The notes under the pieces were generated by a model. The model had not been told where the DNA came from. It searched no databases and was given only the letters and a program-made list of their open reading frames with translations. 64,000 bases of DNA from assembly GCA_937888825.1 (NCBI GenBank), contig CALBFE010000099.1, forward strand, positions 91,896 to 155,895, written 5' to 3'. Positions 40,735 to 54,214 of the stretch are shown here, in pieces; positions within the stretch are counted from its first letter, which is position 1, and every line of letters starts with the position of its first letter. Position numbers and translations under genes: made by a program. The stretch comes from an uncultured Actinomycetes bacterium (lineage in GTDB: Bacteria; Actinomycetota; Actinomycetes; Nanopelagicales; Nanopelagicaceae).

Positions 40735-42816
40735 ATGCGCCCGGTATCTGAACTCCAACGACGAGTCGAGCCTTTTCAGGTAATAAGCGATTATGTTCCT
40801 GCCGGAGATCAGCCAGAGGCTATTGAAGAGATTGCCCGACGCATCAATGCGGGGGAACAAGATGTAGTTCTTCTAGGTGCTACTGGCACAGGAAAATCAG
40901 CCACAACTGCCTGGCTGATTGAAAAGCTCCAACGCCCAACTTTAGTCTTAGCTCCTAATAAGACGTTGGCTGCCCAGTTAGCAAATGAATTTCGTGAACT
41001 GCTACCAAATAACGCCGTCGAATACTTTGTCTCCTATTACGACTACTACCAACCTGAGGCATACGTTCCACAGACCGATACCTTCATCGAAAAGGATTCA
41101 AGTGTCAATGATGAGGTTGAGCGCTTGCGCCACTCAGCAACTAACTCACTTTTAACTCGTCGCGATGTGATTGTGGTTGCAACGGTGTCCTGTATTTATG
41201 GATTAGGTACGCCGCAGGAGTATGTGGATCGAATGATCAAACTTCGCGTGGGCGATGAGATTGAACGTAACGCCCTTTTGCGTAAATTCGTTGATGTTCA
41301 ATATAAGCGCAATGATGTTGCATTCGAGCGTGGCACATTCCGCGTTCGGGGAGACACAATCGAAATCATCCCTATGTATGAAGAGTTAGCTATTCGTATT
41401 GAGATGTTCGGTGATGAGATTGAAAAGATAACTACCTTGCATCCTCTTACCGGTGAAATCATGCGCGATGAGGTGGAGATGTATATTTTTCCTGCAACCC
41501 ACTACGCCGCTGGACCTGAAACCATGAAGCGGGCAATTGGTGATATTCAGGATGAACTACAAGTTCAGCTCAACTTATTTGAAAAGCAAGGCAAACTCCT
41601 CGAGGCACAGCGACTTCGGATGAGAACCACCTTTGATATTGAGATGATGGAACAAATCGGCTTTTGTAGTGGAATTGAAAACTACTCCAGACATTTAGAT
41701 GATCGTGCGGCTGGTTCTGCTCCAAACTGCTTGTTGGATTACTTCCCAGAGGATTTTCTTGTTGTTATTGATGAGAGCCACGTGACCGTTCCGCAGTTAG
41801 GTGCGATGTTTGAAGGCGATGCATCACGCAAGCGCACGTTGGTTGAGCATGGCTTTAGATTACCTAGCGCGCTGGATAATCGCCCTTTGAAGTTTCCTGA
41901 ATTCATAGAACGTACTGGGCAAAAGCTTTATCTCTCAGCAACCCCTGGTAAATATGAGATGGCAAAAGTAGATGGCGATGTAGTGGAGCAAGTAATTCGT
42001 CCAACTGGTTTAGTGGATCCACAGATTGTAATTAAGCCTATTAAGGGTCAGATCGATGATTTGCTCAATGAAATTACTATCAGAGCTGAGAAAAACGAAC
42101 GTGTTCTAGTCACAACACTTACTAAAAAGATGAGTGAAGATTTAACTGATTACTTACAGGAAAAGGGAGTGAGAGTTCGTTATCTGCACTCTGAGGTAGA
42201 CACATTGCGCCGTGTTGAACTATTAAGAGAGTTACGAATTGGCGAATATGACGTTCTTGTCGGTATCAACTTACTTCGCGAAGGTCTGGATCTGCCTGAA
42301 GTTTCCTTAGTTGCAATCCTGGATGCCGATAAAGAAGGCTTCCTACGCTCTGCTACTTCACTCATTCAAACTATTGGTCGGGCAGCTCGAAATGTTTCAG
42401 GTGAAGTGCATATGTATGCCGACAACATCACAGCCTCTATGGAAAAGGCGATTGATGAGACCAATCGCCGTCGGGCCAAGCAAGTTGCATATAATCTAGA
42501 AAAAGGTGTGGACCCACAGCCGTTGCGCAAGAAGATTGCTGATATCACCGATCTCATTAATCGTGAATCTGAGGATACTGATGAGTTGATGGCATCAAAT
42601 AAGCGGGCAAATCAAAAGAGCGCAGCAACGGCAGGACTCTATGTGAAATCTCTGGCCTCGTTGCCGCGCCAGGATTTAATGGCGTTGATAGGCTCGCTCA
42701 CTGATCAGATGCGCGCTGCTGCAGGGGACCTTCAATTTGAAGTCGCTGCACGTTTGCGTGATGAGATAAAGATTTTAAAGAAGGAACTACGTTCAATGGA
42801 AGAGGCTGGGGTTTAG
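40735..42816 (+). CDS. uvrB: Excinuclease ABC subunit B
   Basis: [74 protein letters not shown]-terminal UVR motif. Confidence 0.98.
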   Translation: MRPVSELQRRVEPFQVISDYVPAGDQPEAIEEIARRINAGEQDVVLLGATGTGKSATTAWLIEKLQRPTLVLAPNKTLAAQLANEFRELLPNNAVEYFVSYYDYYQPEAYVPQTDTFIEKDSSVNDEVERLRHSATNSLLTRRDVIVVATVSCIYGLGTPQEYVDRMIKLRVGDEIERNALLRKFVDVQYKRNDVAFERGTFRVRGDTIEIIPMYEELAIRIEMFGDEIEKITTLHPLTGEIMRDEVEMYIFPATHYAAGPETMKRAIGDIQDELQVQLNLFEKQGKLLEAQRLRMRTTFDIEMMEQIGFCSGIENYSRHLDDRAAGSAPNCLLDYFPEDFLVVIDESHVTVPQLGAMFEGDASRKRTLVEHGFRLPSALDNRPLKFPEFIERTGQKLYLSATPGKYEMAKVDGDVVEQVIRPTGLVDPQIVIKPIKGQIDDLLNEITIRAEKNERVLVTTLTKKMSEDLTDYLQEKGVRVRYLHSEVDTLRRVELLRELRIGEYDVLVGINLLREGLDLPEVSLVAILDADKEGFLRSATSLIQTIGRAARNVSGEVHMYADNITASMEKAIDETNRRRAKQVAYNLEKGVDPQPLRKKIADITDLINRESEDTDELMASNKRANQKSAATAGLYVKSLASLPRQDLMALIGSLTDQMRAAAGDLQFEVAARLRDEIKILKKELRSMEEAGV

Positions 42817-45674
42817 TGACTATCGACAAACTCATTGTCCGCGGTGCTCGCGAACATAACCTTAAAAACGTTTCCATTGAGCTGCCACGAAATGCGCTCA
42901 TTGTTTTTACAGGTCTATCAGGCTCAGGTAAATCATCATTAGCTTTTGACACGATATTTGCTGAAGGTCAGCGTCGATATGTTGAATCTCTATCTGCCTA
43001 TGCCCGTCAATTTTTGGGGCAGATGGATAAGCCTGACGTTGATTTCATTGAGGGATTATCACCAGCGGTATCTATAGATCAAAAATCAACGAACCGTAAT
43101 CCACGTTCAACAGTGGGAACGATTACTGAGGTTTATGACTACTTACGTCTGCTCTTTGCACGTGCAGGGCGTCCACATTGCCCCACCTGTGGTCAGGCAG
43201 TAACGAGACAGTCACCACAACAGATCGTTGACCAGATCTTGACCATGCCTGCCACAACAAAGTTTCAAGTTTTAGCTCCAATAGTTCGTTCGCGAAAAGG
43301 TGAGTTCGTCGATCTCTTTGCCGATCTGATAACTCAAGGTTTTTCACGTGCTCGTGTAGATGGTGAAGTTATTCAGCTCACCGATCTGCCAAAGCTAAAA
43401 AAACAAGAGAAGCACACTATTGAAGTTGTAGTTGATCGCCTTACGGCTAAAGAAGAGTCCAAGACTCGCCTGACAGATTCCATTGAAACTGCGCTGCGTC
43501 TTGCATCTGGAGTTGTTCTTCTTGATTTTGTAGATTCCAAGGGTGCTGAGAAAGAGCGCACATATAGCGAGCACTTGGCTTGCCATGATTGCAACCTTTC
43601 ATTTGAGGAGTTAGAGCCGCGTTCTTTCTCATTCAACTCACCATTTGGTGCATGCCCCGAGTGTTCTGGAATTGGAACCAAGCTCGAAGTTGATAATGAT
43701 TTAATCATTCCTGATGACTCGATATCGATTAATGAAGGTGCAGTTGCGCCTTGGTCAGGCGGGCAATCATCAGATTACTTCCTGCGCTTACTAGAGGCGT
43801 TAGCAAAAGATGTTTCATTCTCCCTAGATACGCCATGGAAGAAGATTTCCGTAAAGGCGCGTGATGCCATTATTAATGGCTATGAGTATGAAATCAAGAT
43901 GAAGTACAAGGGTCGCTACGGTACTAAGAACTACACAACTGGATTTGAAGGTGTTGTTCCATTTATTCATCGCCGCCACAGTGAGACAGATAGTGACTAC
44001 AGCCGCGATAAGTACGAGGCTTATATGCGCGAGACACCTTGTGATGTTTGTAAGGGAGCCCGCCTAAAGCCAGAAGTCTTGGCTGTGACTCTAGGCGGCA
44101 AGAACATTAGTGAAATTACCGAGCTTTCGATTATGGAGTGCGCGGAATTCCTTAAGGCAATTAAGCTCAATAAACGTGAGGCACAAATTGCAGAACGTGT
44201 AATGAAAGAAGTTTATGCACGTCTTGGCTTCTTGCTAGATGTTGGTTTGGATTATTTGTCATTAGCGCGCCCGGCAGGGACTTTATCTGGTGGTGAAGCA
44301 CAGAGAATTCGCTTAGCTACACAGATTGGTAGCGGACTAGTTGGCGTGCTCTATGTTTTGGATGAACCAAGTATTGGGTTACACCAAAGGGATAACCGCC
44401 GCTTAATTGATACCTTGACGCGTCTTCGTAATTTAGGAAACACACTCATTGTTGTTGAGCATGATGAGGAAACAATTAGAACTGCTGATTGGGTTGTAGA
44501 CATCGGACCAGGTGCTGGTGAGCATGGTGGCAACGTTGTTGTCTCGGGTAGTTATGAAGACTTAATCGGTTCTAAAGAATCGATTACCGGTGCATATCTC
44601 TCTGGCCGTAAATCGATCGCGATTCCTACCAAGCGTCGCAAAGTTGATCCTAAGCGCCAATTAGTTGTTAAGGGCGCCAAAGAAAACAACCTTCAAAATA
44701 TTGATGTTGAGGTTCCACTGGGGGTATTTGTTTCAGTTACTGGAGTCAGTGGCTCAGGTAAATCGACTTTAGTAAACGATATTTTGTATACGACTCTTGC
44801 CAACAAACTCAATGGAGCACGACTAGTTCCTGGGCGACATCGAACAGTTTCAGGTATTGATTTACTCGATAAGGTTGTCCACGTTGATCAATCACCTATT
44901 GGTCGAACACCTCGTTCTAACCCTGCCACCTATACCGGCGTATTCGATAAGGTACGTGCGTTATTTGCTGAGACATCAGAGGCCAAGATCCGTGGCTATC
45001 AGCAAGGGCGTTTCTCATTTAACGTTAAGGGCGGGCGCTGCGAGAACTGTTCAGGTGATGGCACCATCACAATTGAGATGAACTTCTTACCTGATGTCTA
45101 TGTACCTTGTGAAGTCTGTCATGGAGCACGTTATAACCGTGAAACTCTTGAAGTGCATTACAAAGGCAAAACAATCGCCGATGTTTTAGATATGCCGATA
45201 GAACTTGCCGCTAGCTTCTTTGAATCAGTTCCAGCTATTGCTCGCTATCTGAAAACACTTAACGATGTTGGTTTGGGCTATGTGCGCTTAGGGCAATCAG
45301 CACCAACGCTTTCCGGCGGTGAAGCCCAGCGCGTAAAGTTATCGACTGAGTTGCAACGACGTTCAACTGGTCGCACTATTTATGTTCTAGATGAACCAAC
45401 AACTGGTCTGCACTTTGAAGACGTAAGCAAGTTGCTGGGAGTTCTCAATCGCTTAGTTGATACTGGCAATACTGTGGTTGTTATCGAGCATAACTTGGAT
45501 GTTATTAAATCCTCTGACTGGGTTATAGACATGGGACCAGAAGGTGGATTCCGTGGGGGATTGGTAGTTGCTCAAGGAACCCCTGAAGATGTAGCTAAAG
45601 TAAAGGCCAGTTACACCGGACAGTTCTTGGGTGAAATCTTGGCAAGTAATCGCAAAGTAGCGACTAAAAAGTAA
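42816..45674 (+). CDS. uvrA: Excinuclease ABC subunit A
   Basis: [65 protein letters not shown]; two ABC domains; zinc-finger CxxC motifs. Confidence 0.98.
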   Translation: MTIDKLIVRGAREHNLKNVSIELPRNALIVFTGLSGSGKSSLAFDTIFAEGQRRYVESLSAYARQFLGQMDKPDVDFIEGLSPAVSIDQKSTNRNPRSTVGTITEVYDYLRLLFARAGRPHCPTCGQAVTRQSPQQIVDQILTMPATTKFQVLAPIVRSRKGEFVDLFADLITQGFSRARVDGEVIQLTDLPKLKKQEKHTIEVVVDRLTAKEESKTRLTDSIETALRLASGVVLLDFVDSKGAEKERTYSEHLACHDCNLSFEELEPRSFSFNSPFGACPECSGIGTKLEVDNDLIIPDDSISINEGAVAPWSGGQSSDYFLRLLEALAKDVSFSLDTPWKKISVKARDAIINGYEYEIKMKYKGRYGTKNYTTGFEGVVPFIHRRHSETDSDYSRDKYEAYMRETPCDVCKGARLKPEVLAVTLGGKNISEITELSIMECAEFLKAIKLNKREAQIAERVMKEVYARLGFLLDVGLDYLSLARPAGTLSGGEAQRIRLATQIGSGLVGVLYVLDEPSIGLHQRDNRRLIDTLTRLRNLGNTLIVVEHDEETIRTADWVVDIGPGAGEHGGNVVVSGSYEDLIGSKESITGAYLSGRKSIAIPTKRRKVDPKRQLVVKGAKENNLQNIDVEVPLGVFVSVTGVSGSGKSTLVNDILYTTLANKLNGARLVPGRHRTVSGIDLLDKVVHVDQSPIGRTPRSNPATYTGVFDKVRALFAETSEAKIRGYQQGRFSFNVKGGRCENCSGDGTITIEMNFLPDVYVPCEVCHGARYNRETLEVHYKGKTIADVLDMPIELAASFFESVPAIARYLKTLNDVGLGYVRLGQSAPTLSGGEAQRVKLSTELQRRSTGRTIYVLDEPTTGLHFEDVSKLLGVLNRLVDTGNTVVVIEHNLDVIKSSDWVIDMGPEGGFRGGLVVAQGTPEDVAKVKASYTGQFLGEILASNRKVATKK

Positions 45675-45679
45675 TCGAT

Positions 45680-47602
45680 ATGGCAGATCCCCAAAGCTAT
45701 CGGCCAACGGATATACCTAAACTCCCTGGGGTCTATCGATTTTATGATGCAACGGATACGGTCATTTATGTCGGCAAGGCAATTAACTTAAAGAATCGGT
45801 TGAGTAATTACTTCCAGGGCAACTTGGCCGAGAAGACTTATCGCATGGTGAATCAAGCCGTGCGAGTTGATTGGACGATAGTTGATACTGAGGTTGAAGC
45901 TCTGCAGTTAGAGTTTTCTTGGATCAAGCAATATGCACCGCAGTACAACGTGCAGTTTAGAGATGACAAGTCATATCCGTATCTAGCAATTACGAACAAG
46001 GAAGAGTTCCCTCGGGTTTTCATTACTCGCAAATCGAAGCGTCCTGGTATTTCATACTTTGGACCTTTTACTCACACTTGGGCGCTCCGGAGCACTTTTG
46101 ATGTTGTGCTAAAGACTTTCCCAATTCGCTCCTGCACAACTAGTAACTTTGAACGAGCAAAGCGGACTAAACGTCAATGTTTGCTGGGTGATATTGGAAA
46201 GTGTGCCGCTCCTTGTGTTGAGTGGATTAGCAAAGAGGATCACAAGGCACTCTCTGATCGTTTAGTGAATTTTATGTCTAATGGAAATACTGACATAGTT
46301 CCAACCTTACGAGCAGAGATGGAGCTTGCCTCTAGCCGTGAAGAGTTTGAACGAGCTAGCAAGATTCGAGATTCTATTGATGCCATAGAGCGGGCACAGG
46401 AGTCCGCAGAGGCTGCTCTGCCTGAGAATTTAACGGCTGACATAGTCGCAATCCACCATGACGGAGCACATGCCGCAGGTTCGATTTTTATCGTGCGAGG
46501 CGGTGCAATTAAGGGCTCGCGTTCGTGGATTGTGGATCAAAGTAAATCCCTAGAAGGCGATGATGAGATGGGTGCACTTTTCTACTCCATCTATAGTCAA
46601 AGTGCTCCAACTGATATCCCTGCTGAGATTCTCATCAATGAACTCCCACTAGATGCCACAGCGTTAGAAAGTTGGCTCAGTGGTTTGCGTGGTGCCCCCG
46701 TAACACTGAAGGTGCCTCAACGTGGTGAGAAAGTTGAGATTCTGGCAACGGTTAAGCGAAATGCGCAGTACTCACTGATTCAATTCTTAAGTAAGCGGGC
46801 TAATGACGCAGCAGTAAGTGGCAAAGCGTTGCTAGAAATTGAAGAAGCGTTGGATTTAAGCCGCACACCACTTCGCATTGAATGCTTTGATATTTCAAAT
46901 ATTTCCGGAACATCCGTTGTAGCATCCATGGTTGTCTTTGAAGACGGACTAGCTAAGAAAAGTGAATATCGTCGCTTCATCATTAATACCGAAGAAGGCT
47001 TTGATGACACGCGAGCGATGCATCAAGTCATCACTCGCAGGTTGAAGAGATTGCTCGATGATAGATCTGTTGACGAAGCAGAGGTCGCAGAACTTGGTGG
47101 AAAGTTGAGTAAGTTCTCATATCCACCACAACTCATTGTTGTTGATGGTGGTCAGCCCCAGGTTAATGCAGCAGCCCGCGCATTAGCCGAACTTGGAATC
47201 ACTGATATCGCTTTGTGCGGGCTTGCTAAAAGGTTAGAAGAAGTATGGGTTCCAGGTTCATCTGATCCGCTCATCTTGCCTCGCTCTAGTGAGGGTCTCT
47301 ATCTCTTACAACGTATTCGCGATGAGGCACATAGATTTGCGATTACATTCCACCGCTCTAGACGTTCAAAGGTGATGCTGGAATCAATTCTTGATGAGAT
47401 TCCGCAGTTGGGACAAGCACGTAGAAAAGCGTTACTGGAACGATTTGGTTCAGTGGCTGCTATTCGTAAGGCAACTGTGGAAGACATCGCTGCTACACCG
47501 GGTATAGGCAGCAAGATCGCAGCAGTTATTGGTGAACAGCTTTTGACTATGAGTGCAAGCAAGATGAATACCGAAACCGGAGAGATTTCTGAGAGTAAAT
47601 AG
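45680..47602 (+). CDS. uvrC: Excinuclease ABC subunit C
   Basis: IPKLPGVYRFYDATDTVIYVGKAINLKNRLSNYF (GIY-YIG); ECFDISNISGTSVVASMVVFEDG; C-terminal HhH. Confidence 0.97.
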   Translation: MADPQSYRPTDIPKLPGVYRFYDATDTVIYVGKAINLKNRLSNYFQGNLAEKTYRMVNQAVRVDWTIVDTEVEALQLEFSWIKQYAPQYNVQFRDDKSYPYLAITNKEEFPRVFITRKSKRPGISYFGPFTHTWALRSTFDVVLKTFPIRSCTTSNFERAKRTKRQCLLGDIGKCAAPCVEWISKEDHKALSDRLVNFMSNGNTDIVPTLRAEMELASSREEFERASKIRDSIDAIERAQESAEAALPENLTADIVAIHHDGAHAAGSIFIVRGGAIKGSRSWIVDQSKSLEGDDEMGALFYSIYSQSAPTDIPAEILINELPLDATALESWLSGLRGAPVTLKVPQRGEKVEILATVKRNAQYSLIQFLSKRANDAAVSGKALLEIEEALDLSRTPLRIECFDISNISGTSVVASMVVFEDGLAKKSEYRRFIINTEEGFDDTRAMHQVITRRLKRLLDDRSVDEAEVAELGGKLSKFSYPPQLIVVDGGQPQVNAAARALAELGITDIALCGLAKRLEEVWVPGSSDPLILPRSSEGLYLLQRIRDEAHRFAITFHRSRRSKVMLESILDEIPQLGQARRKALLERFGSVAAIRKATVEDIAATPGIGSKIAAVIGEQLLTMSASKMNTETGEISESK

Positions 47603-47652
47603 TGGCAAAAGAAGAGCGTGTTGGCGGGTTCTTGACAGATGTAAGAGGATAA
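47602..47652 (+). CDS. Candidate 16-aa mini-ORF between uvrC and rapZ
   Basis: GTG overlaps the uvrC stop (TAGTG); VAKEERVGGFLTDVRG*; its stop is 4 nt before the rapZ ATG and the likely rapZ SD (AGAGGA) lies within it. Confidence 0.35.
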   Translation: MAKEERVGGFLTDVRG

Positions 47653-47656
47653 AGCT

Positions 47657-48514
47657 ATGACGAGCAATGAAACTTTGGTCCTAACCGGAATGTCAGGGGC
47701 TGGGCGATCAACGGTAGCCCATGCTTTGGAAGATCTTGGTTGGTATGTCGTTGATAACTTACCTCCCGCTTTGCTACCTGCTTTAGTTGGTAAGGGCACA
47801 GGATCACAAGGCAAAGAGTATGCAGTTGTAGTTGATGTTCGCGGTGGCCATTTCTTTGATGAGCTAACTGCAGCTTTAGCAGAGTTGAAGAAGAATGGCT
47901 CTGCATACCGCCTTGTATTCCTAGATGCCACAGATCAAGCTTTAGTGCAGCGCTTTGAATCAACCCGCAGACCGCATCCTCTGCAAGGTGGAGATCGCAT
48001 AGTTGATGGCATTGCTCGTGAGAGAGCGAAACTTGAAGAAGTACGAGTTGAGTGTGAAATTGCTATTGATACAACTAATTTGAATGTGCATCAGTTGGAA
48101 AAGAGAATTGGTGAGATTTTTGGTGGTGGCAAGATTCAGGGGATTCGTATTAACGTCCTTTCTTTTGGTTATAAATATGGAATTCCAGTTGATTCAGATT
48201 TAGTTTTGGATTGTCGCTTTATTCCAAATCCACATTGGATTACTGAACTGCGGCCCCTGACTGGATTGACAACGCAAGTAAGTGAGAAGGTTTTGGGTAG
48301 CGAAGGTGTGAGTAAGTTTGTGAAGGATTATGTTGCACTTATCAACTCAATGATTCCTGGATACATGAACGAGGGAAAAAAGTATGTGACTATCTCTGTT
48401 GGCTGCACAGGTGGAAAGCATCGAAGTGTTGCAGTTGCTGAAGAGATTGCCCGCCAGCTCAGTTCCAATGATCGCTCTGCCTATGCAACGCATCGAGATG
48501 TCGGGCGAGAATAG
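47657..48514 (+). CDS. rapZ: RNase adapter protein RapZ (P-loop nucleotide-binding)
   Basis: LVLTGMSGAGRSTVAHALEDLGWYVVDNLPPALLP; VSVGCTGGKHRSVAVAEEIA. Confidence 0.94.
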   Translation: MTSNETLVLTGMSGAGRSTVAHALEDLGWYVVDNLPPALLPALVGKGTGSQGKEYAVVVDVRGGHFFDELTAALAELKKNGSAYRLVFLDATDQALVQRFESTRRPHPLQGGDRIVDGIARERAKLEEVRVECEIAIDTTNLNVHQLEKRIGEIFGGGKIQGIRINVLSFGYKYGIPVDSDLVLDCRFIPNPHWITELRPLTGLTTQVSEKVLGSEGVSKFVKDYVALINSMIPGYMNEGKKYVTISVGCTGGKHRSVAVAEEIARQLSSNDRSAYATHRDVGRE

Positions 48515-48517
48515 ATA

Positions 48518-49462
48518 GTGCAAAAAGTAGTTGCACTTGGGGGAGGACATGGCCTAGCCGCAACTCTGTCGGCGCTTCGCCAACTTACCAATGAGATAAC
48601 TGCAGTTGTCACAGTTGCTGATAACGGAGGCTCTAGTGGTCGCTTGCGCGAAGAGTTTCCAATCTTGCCTCCTGGTGATTTACGTATGGCACTTGCCGCA
48701 TTGTGCGCAGATGATGAATGGGGCCGCACATGGGCCAATATCATGCAGCATCGCTTTGAAAGTAAAGGACCACTTAATGGCCATGCAATGGGCAATCTCT
48801 TATTGGCATCGCTGTGGAATGAAAATGAAGATCCAGTTATTGGTTTAGATCGTGTTGGTCAGTTGTTAAAAGTTATTGGGCGTGTTCTACCGATGGCTGA
48901 AACTGCTTTAGATATTGAAGGAACTTTTAATACATCAACTGGGCGAATAGTTGTGAGAGGGCAAAAAGAAGTTGCTACAGCAAAGGGTCGTATCGAATCC
49001 TTACGTGTGATTCCTGAAAATCCGCAGGCGAGATTAGAAGCACTCACTGCTATCCGAGTAGCGGACTGGATCACTATGGGGCCGGGTTCTTGGTTTTCAT
49101 CAGTCATGCCGCACCTGATGGTGCCGATGCAGCAAGATGCACTACTTCGCACAAAAGCTAAAAAGATTTTGATCCTCAACCTTGATGCCACAAATACAAC
49201 AACTGGAGAAGAGTTCGCTGGCTCTACGCCAGAGGAACATTTAGAGTTTTTCCATTCCTATGCCCCTGAATTAAAGATTGATTACTGTCTCGTTGATTCA
49301 TCTGTGGTCCGAAATTCTGTTGCCCTTGATGAAGCGGCAGCAAAAATGGGCGGACGAGTCATTGCCGCCGATATTCGCAAGGCACCAGGTAGTGTTCATC
49401 ACGATGTCACAAAATTGACTCTCCATTTGGGCCACATCATGGGTCCAAAACTGGTTGGATAA
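48518..49462 (+). CDS. yvcK: YvcK/CofD-like gluconeogenesis factor
   Basis: [49 protein letters not shown]. Confidence 0.93.
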   Translation: MQKVVALGGGHGLAATLSALRQLTNEITAVVTVADNGGSSGRLREEFPILPPGDLRMALAALCADDEWGRTWANIMQHRFESKGPLNGHAMGNLLLASLWNENEDPVIGLDRVGQLLKVIGRVLPMAETALDIEGTFNTSTGRIVVRGQKEVATAKGRIESLRVIPENPQARLEALTAIRVADWITMGPGSWFSSVMPHLMVPMQQDALLRTKAKKILILNLDATNTTTGEEFAGSTPEEHLEFFHSYAPELKIDYCLVDSSVVRNSVALDEAAAKMGGRVIAADIRKAPGSVHHDVTKLTLHLGHIMGPKLVG

Positions 49463-49466
49463 CCCC

Positions 49467-50444
49467 ATGGCAATGACAGCATCAGTTAAGGACGAACTTA
49501 GTCGCATTTCAGTGACTAAGCCATGCTGCCGCAAAGCCGAGGTTTCCTCCCTGCTCCGCTTTGCCGGCGGATTACATATAGCCGCAGGCAAAATTTTGAT
49601 TGAAGTTGAATTAGATACTTCTCAAAGTGCGCGCAGATTAAGAAAAGATATCGCTGATATTTATGGTCATGGATCTGATTTAGCAGTGCTCTCATCGAGC
49701 GGCCTTAGAAAAGGTTCACGTTATGTTGTTCGTGTCATCGAAGCCGGAGATGCACTAGCTAGGCAAACAGGTTTAGTAGATGCCAATGGTCGTCCTGTTA
49801 GAGGATTACCTCCTCAAGTAGTCTCAGCGGCCATCTGTGATTCAGAGGCAGCATGGCGCGGTGCCTTTATTGCACATGGTTCACTCACTGAACCTGGACG
49901 CTCTTCTTCATTGGAAATTACATGTCCTGGCCCAGAAGCGGCGTTGGCATTAGTGGGTGCGGCACGTCGAATGGGAATTGTTGCAAAGGCCAGAGAAGTG
50001 CGCGGTGTTGATCGTGTTGTTATTCGCGATGGTGATGCAATAGGAGTTCTACTCACACGCCTTGGCGCACATGAATCAGTACTTGCATGGGAAGAGCGCC
50101 GTATGCGCCGTGAAGTTCGCGCAACAGCTAATCGCTTAGCTAATTTTGATGATGCAAATCTACGTCGTTCTGCTCGAGCAGCAGTTGCTGCGGCAGCTCG
50201 CGTGCAGAGAGCAATGGAAATTCTTGGTCCAACAATTCCAGATCACTTAAAAGAAGCGGGCGAGCTTCGCATCAATCACGGCCAAGCTTCGCTAGAAGAG
50301 TTGGGTTCACTTGCCACACCTCCAATGACTAAAGATGCGATTGCCGGTCGAATTCGCCGCCTATTGGCGATGGCTGATAAACGAGCGGGGGAACTCGGTA
50401 TTCCTGATACTGAGAGCGGACTTCCCCCTGATTTGTTGAACTAA
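49467..50444 (+). CDS. whiA: WhiA sporulation-type regulator (LAGLIDADG-like + HTH)
   Basis: [63 protein letters not shown]-like C-terminus. Start likely ATG 49467. Confidence 0.94.
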   Translation: MAMTASVKDELSRISVTKPCCRKAEVSSLLRFAGGLHIAAGKILIEVELDTSQSARRLRKDIADIYGHGSDLAVLSSSGLRKGSRYVVRVIEAGDALARQTGLVDANGRPVRGLPPQVVSAAICDSEAAWRGAFIAHGSLTEPGRSSSLEITCPGPEAALALVGAARRMGIVAKAREVRGVDRVVIRDGDAIGVLLTRLGAHESVLAWEERRMRREVRATANRLANFDDANLRRSARAAVAAAARVQRAMEILGPTIPDHLKEAGELRINHGQASLEELGSLATPPMTKDAIAGRIRRLLAMADKRAGELGIPDTESGLPPDLLN

Positions 50445-50481
50445 ACCTTTCCTACCCGCAAGTTAGGCCTTGAGCCACTGA

Positions 50482-51578
<1,097 letters not shown>

Positions 51579-51579
<1 letters not shown>

Positions 51580-52766
51580 TGTCAGATCTTGCACACTTTG
51601 ATGTAGCGGGAAAGCGGGTTTTTCTACGCTGTGATCTCAATGTTCCGTTAAAAGACGGTGTCATTAAAGATGATGGTCGTATTAAAGCCTCGCTTCCTAC
51701 TATTCAAGCTTTGCTTGAAAAGGGTGCATCGATTGTCATTGCTGCGCATTTAGGTCGGCCAAAAGGTGAAGTAAAACCAGAGTTATCGCTGGCTCCAGTT
51801 GCTAAGCGTTTAGGGGAATTGCTAGGACAAGAGATTATTTTCCCTGGTCAAGTAGTGGGGGATGTAGTCACAGCATCAGTTCAAAGTCTAAAGCCTGGTC
51901 AAATTCTTCTTTTAGAAAACATTCGCTTTAGTTCAGCCGAGACAAGTAAAGAAGAGTCAGAGCGGGCAGAGTTTGCAAGCCAGTTAGCTAAGTTAGCCGA
52001 TGCATACGTTGGTGATGGCTTTGGCGCTGTGCACCGCAAGCACGCGTCAGTCTTTGACCTCCCAAAGCTTTTGCCACATATTGCCGGCACTTTAGTTGCA
52101 GCTGAAGTCGAAGTACTAAAAAAACTCACACAAAATCCAGAGCGTCCGTACGGGGTAGTTCTAGGTGGTGCAAAGGTTTCTGACAAGTTAGCCGTCATTG
52201 AAAATTTACTAGGCAAAGTTGATGTTCTGGCAATTGGTGGGGGGATGGTCTTTACATTCCTTAAAGCGCAAGGCAAAGAGATCGGCACATCACTTGTTGA
52301 AATAGAGATGCTCGATGTTGTTAAAGGCTTAATTGAGAGTGCTAAGAAGAATGGCGTGAAACTGGTTCTTCCAACTGACATCGTTGTTGCACCCAGCTTT
52401 TCTGCCGATGCCACGCCAACCTTAGTTTCAGCCGATGCAATTCCAGCAGATCAAATGGGTCTAGATATTGGCCCTGAGTCAGCTGCAGCTTTTGCAATTG
52501 AAATCGAGAAATGCAAGACAGTATTTTGGAATGGCCCCATGGGTGTGTTCGAATTTGCTAACTTTGCTGCTGGCACAAAAACAGTTGCCGCAGCGTTAAC
52601 CAAGGTTTCAGGCATTTCAGTTGTTGGTGGGGGAGACTCGGCCGCCGCGGTGCGTGCTTTGGGATTTACAGACTCAGAGTTCGGTTATATTTCAACTGGC
52701 GGCGGAGCATCGTTAGAATATTTAGAGGGCAAGGAACTTCCTGGTCTTCAAGCACTTGGCTTATAA
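51579..52766 (+). CDS. pgk: Phosphoglycerate kinase
   Basis: KRVFLRCDLNVPLKDGVIKDDGRIKASLPTI; AHLGRPKGE; VVGGGDSAAAVRALG. Start ATG 51579 overlaps the gap stop. Confidence 0.97.
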
Positions 52767-52775
52767 GGAGCATTC

Positions 52776-53552
52776 ATGCGTAAACCATTGATGGCTGGAA
52801 ACTGGAAGATGAACCTCAATCACCTCGAGGCGATCGCAGTTGCCCAAAAACTGGTTTATTCACTCGATGACAAAGATTATGACGCAGTTGACGTTGCGAT
52901 CATCCCTCCTTTCACAGATATCCGCTCTATCCAAACGTTGATTGATGGAGATCGTCTGCGCCTTACTTATGGTGCTCAAGATCTTTCACCAGAGGCAAGT
53001 GGAGCATTTACTGGCGATATCGCCGGCTCAATGTTGCACAAGCTCGGTTGCACATTCGTTCTTATTGGTCACTCTGAGCGCCGTGCTATTCATGGTGAAT
53101 CAGATGCACTTATTAATCGCAAGATTAAGGCTGCCCTTGCTAATGAAATTATCCCAATCTTTTGCGTGGGGGAAGAGCTATTGATTCGTGAATCAGGTGC
53201 GCATGTCAGCCATGTGATTCGCCAAGTGCGCGCAGGTCTTGAAGGTTTTACTAAGCCAGAGCTAAAAAAGATTGTTATTGCATATGAACCAGTATGGGCA
53301 ATTGGTACTGGCAAGGTTGCAACTCCTGAGGATGCACAAGAAGTCTGTGCTGCAATTCGTGAAGAGATTGAAAATATCGGTTCTGCCGAAATTGCTTCAA
53401 ATATGAGAATCCTTTATGGGGGTTCAGTGAAACCTTCTAACATCGCAGAAATCATGAAAAAGAGCGATGTGGACGGCGCTCTTATCGGAGGAGCGAGCCT
53501 AGACCCTGAAGAACTAGCCAAGATTGTGAAGTTCCACGCGCAATCCGAGTAA
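52776..53552 (+). CDS. tpiA: Triosephosphate isomerase
   Basis: RKPLMAGNWKMNLN; LIGHSERRAIHGESD; IAYEPVWAIGTGKVATPEDAQE; ILYGGSVKPSN. Confidence 0.98.
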   Translation: MRKPLMAGNWKMNLNHLEAIAVAQKLVYSLDDKDYDAVDVAIIPPFTDIRSIQTLIDGDRLRLTYGAQDLSPEASGAFTGDIAGSMLHKLGCTFVLIGHSERRAIHGESDALINRKIKAALANEIIPIFCVGEELLIRESGAHVSHVIRQVRAGLEGFTKPELKKIVIAYEPVWAIGTGKVATPEDAQEVCAAIREEIENIGSAEIASNMRILYGGSVKPSNIAEIMKKSDVDGALIGGASLDPEELAKIVKFHAQSE

Positions 53553-53609
53553 GGGACAGCCAGCTTTTACAGGTATCCTTATCCTCTACGAAACAAGGAG
53601 TTCGACAAC

Positions 53610-53837
53610 GTGAAATTAGCACTATCAATCTTGCTCGTCATTACCAGCGTTATTATGATTCTGCTCGTCCTTTTGCATAAGGGTAAGGGCAGCGGACTAT
53701 CCGACCTTTTTGGCGGCGGTATCTCAACTAACTACGGTGGATCATCGGTAGTGGAGCGCAACCTAGATCGCATTACAATTGTTGCGGGTGGGCTTTGGTT
53801 TGCACTCGTTGTTGCCTTAAGTCTTGTTCTTAAGTAA
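53610..53837 (+). CDS. secG: Preprotein translocase subunit SecG
   Basis: ILLVLLHKGKGSGLSDLFGGGISTNYGGSSVVERNLDRITI. Confidence 0.93.
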   Translation: MKLALSILLVITSVIMILLVLLHKGKGSGLSDLFGGGISTNYGGSSVVERNLDRITIVAGGLWFALVVALSLVLK

Positions 53838-53872
53838 ATCTTTTAATTTCACATTTTAAAAAGGAGTAATAC

Positions 53873-54214
53873 ATGGCAAGTGCAATTCGTGGAAGCCGAG
53901 TCGGCGCTGGCCCAATGGGCGAGGCAGAACGCGGTGATTCGATTGCTCGCGCTTATGTTTCATATTTTTGCGCTAACGGACATGAAGTCCGCCCATCATT
54001 TGCTGTTGAAGAAACTGTAGTTATTCCAGCTGAATGGGATTGCCCAAAGTGTGGTTACCCAGCAGGCCGTGACCGTAACAATCCACCTAGCCCAGTTAAG
54101 AATGAGCCATACAAGACTCACCTTGCCTACGTTAAAGAGCGTCGCACTGATGCTGAGGGCGAGAAGATCCTAGAAGAGGCTCTACGTAAACTTCGTGGAG
54201 ATGACGAAGACTAA
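53873..54214 (+). CDS. rbpA: RNA polymerase-binding protein RbpA
   Basis: ASAIRGSRVGAGPMGEAERGDSIARAYVSYFCANGHEVRPSFAVEE; WDCPKCGYPAGRD. Confidence 0.95.
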   Translation: MASAIRGSRVGAGPMGEAERGDSIARAYVSYFCANGHEVRPSFAVEETVVIPAEWDCPKCGYPAGRDRNNPPSPVKNEPYKTHLAYVKERRTDAEGEKILEEALRKLRGDDED

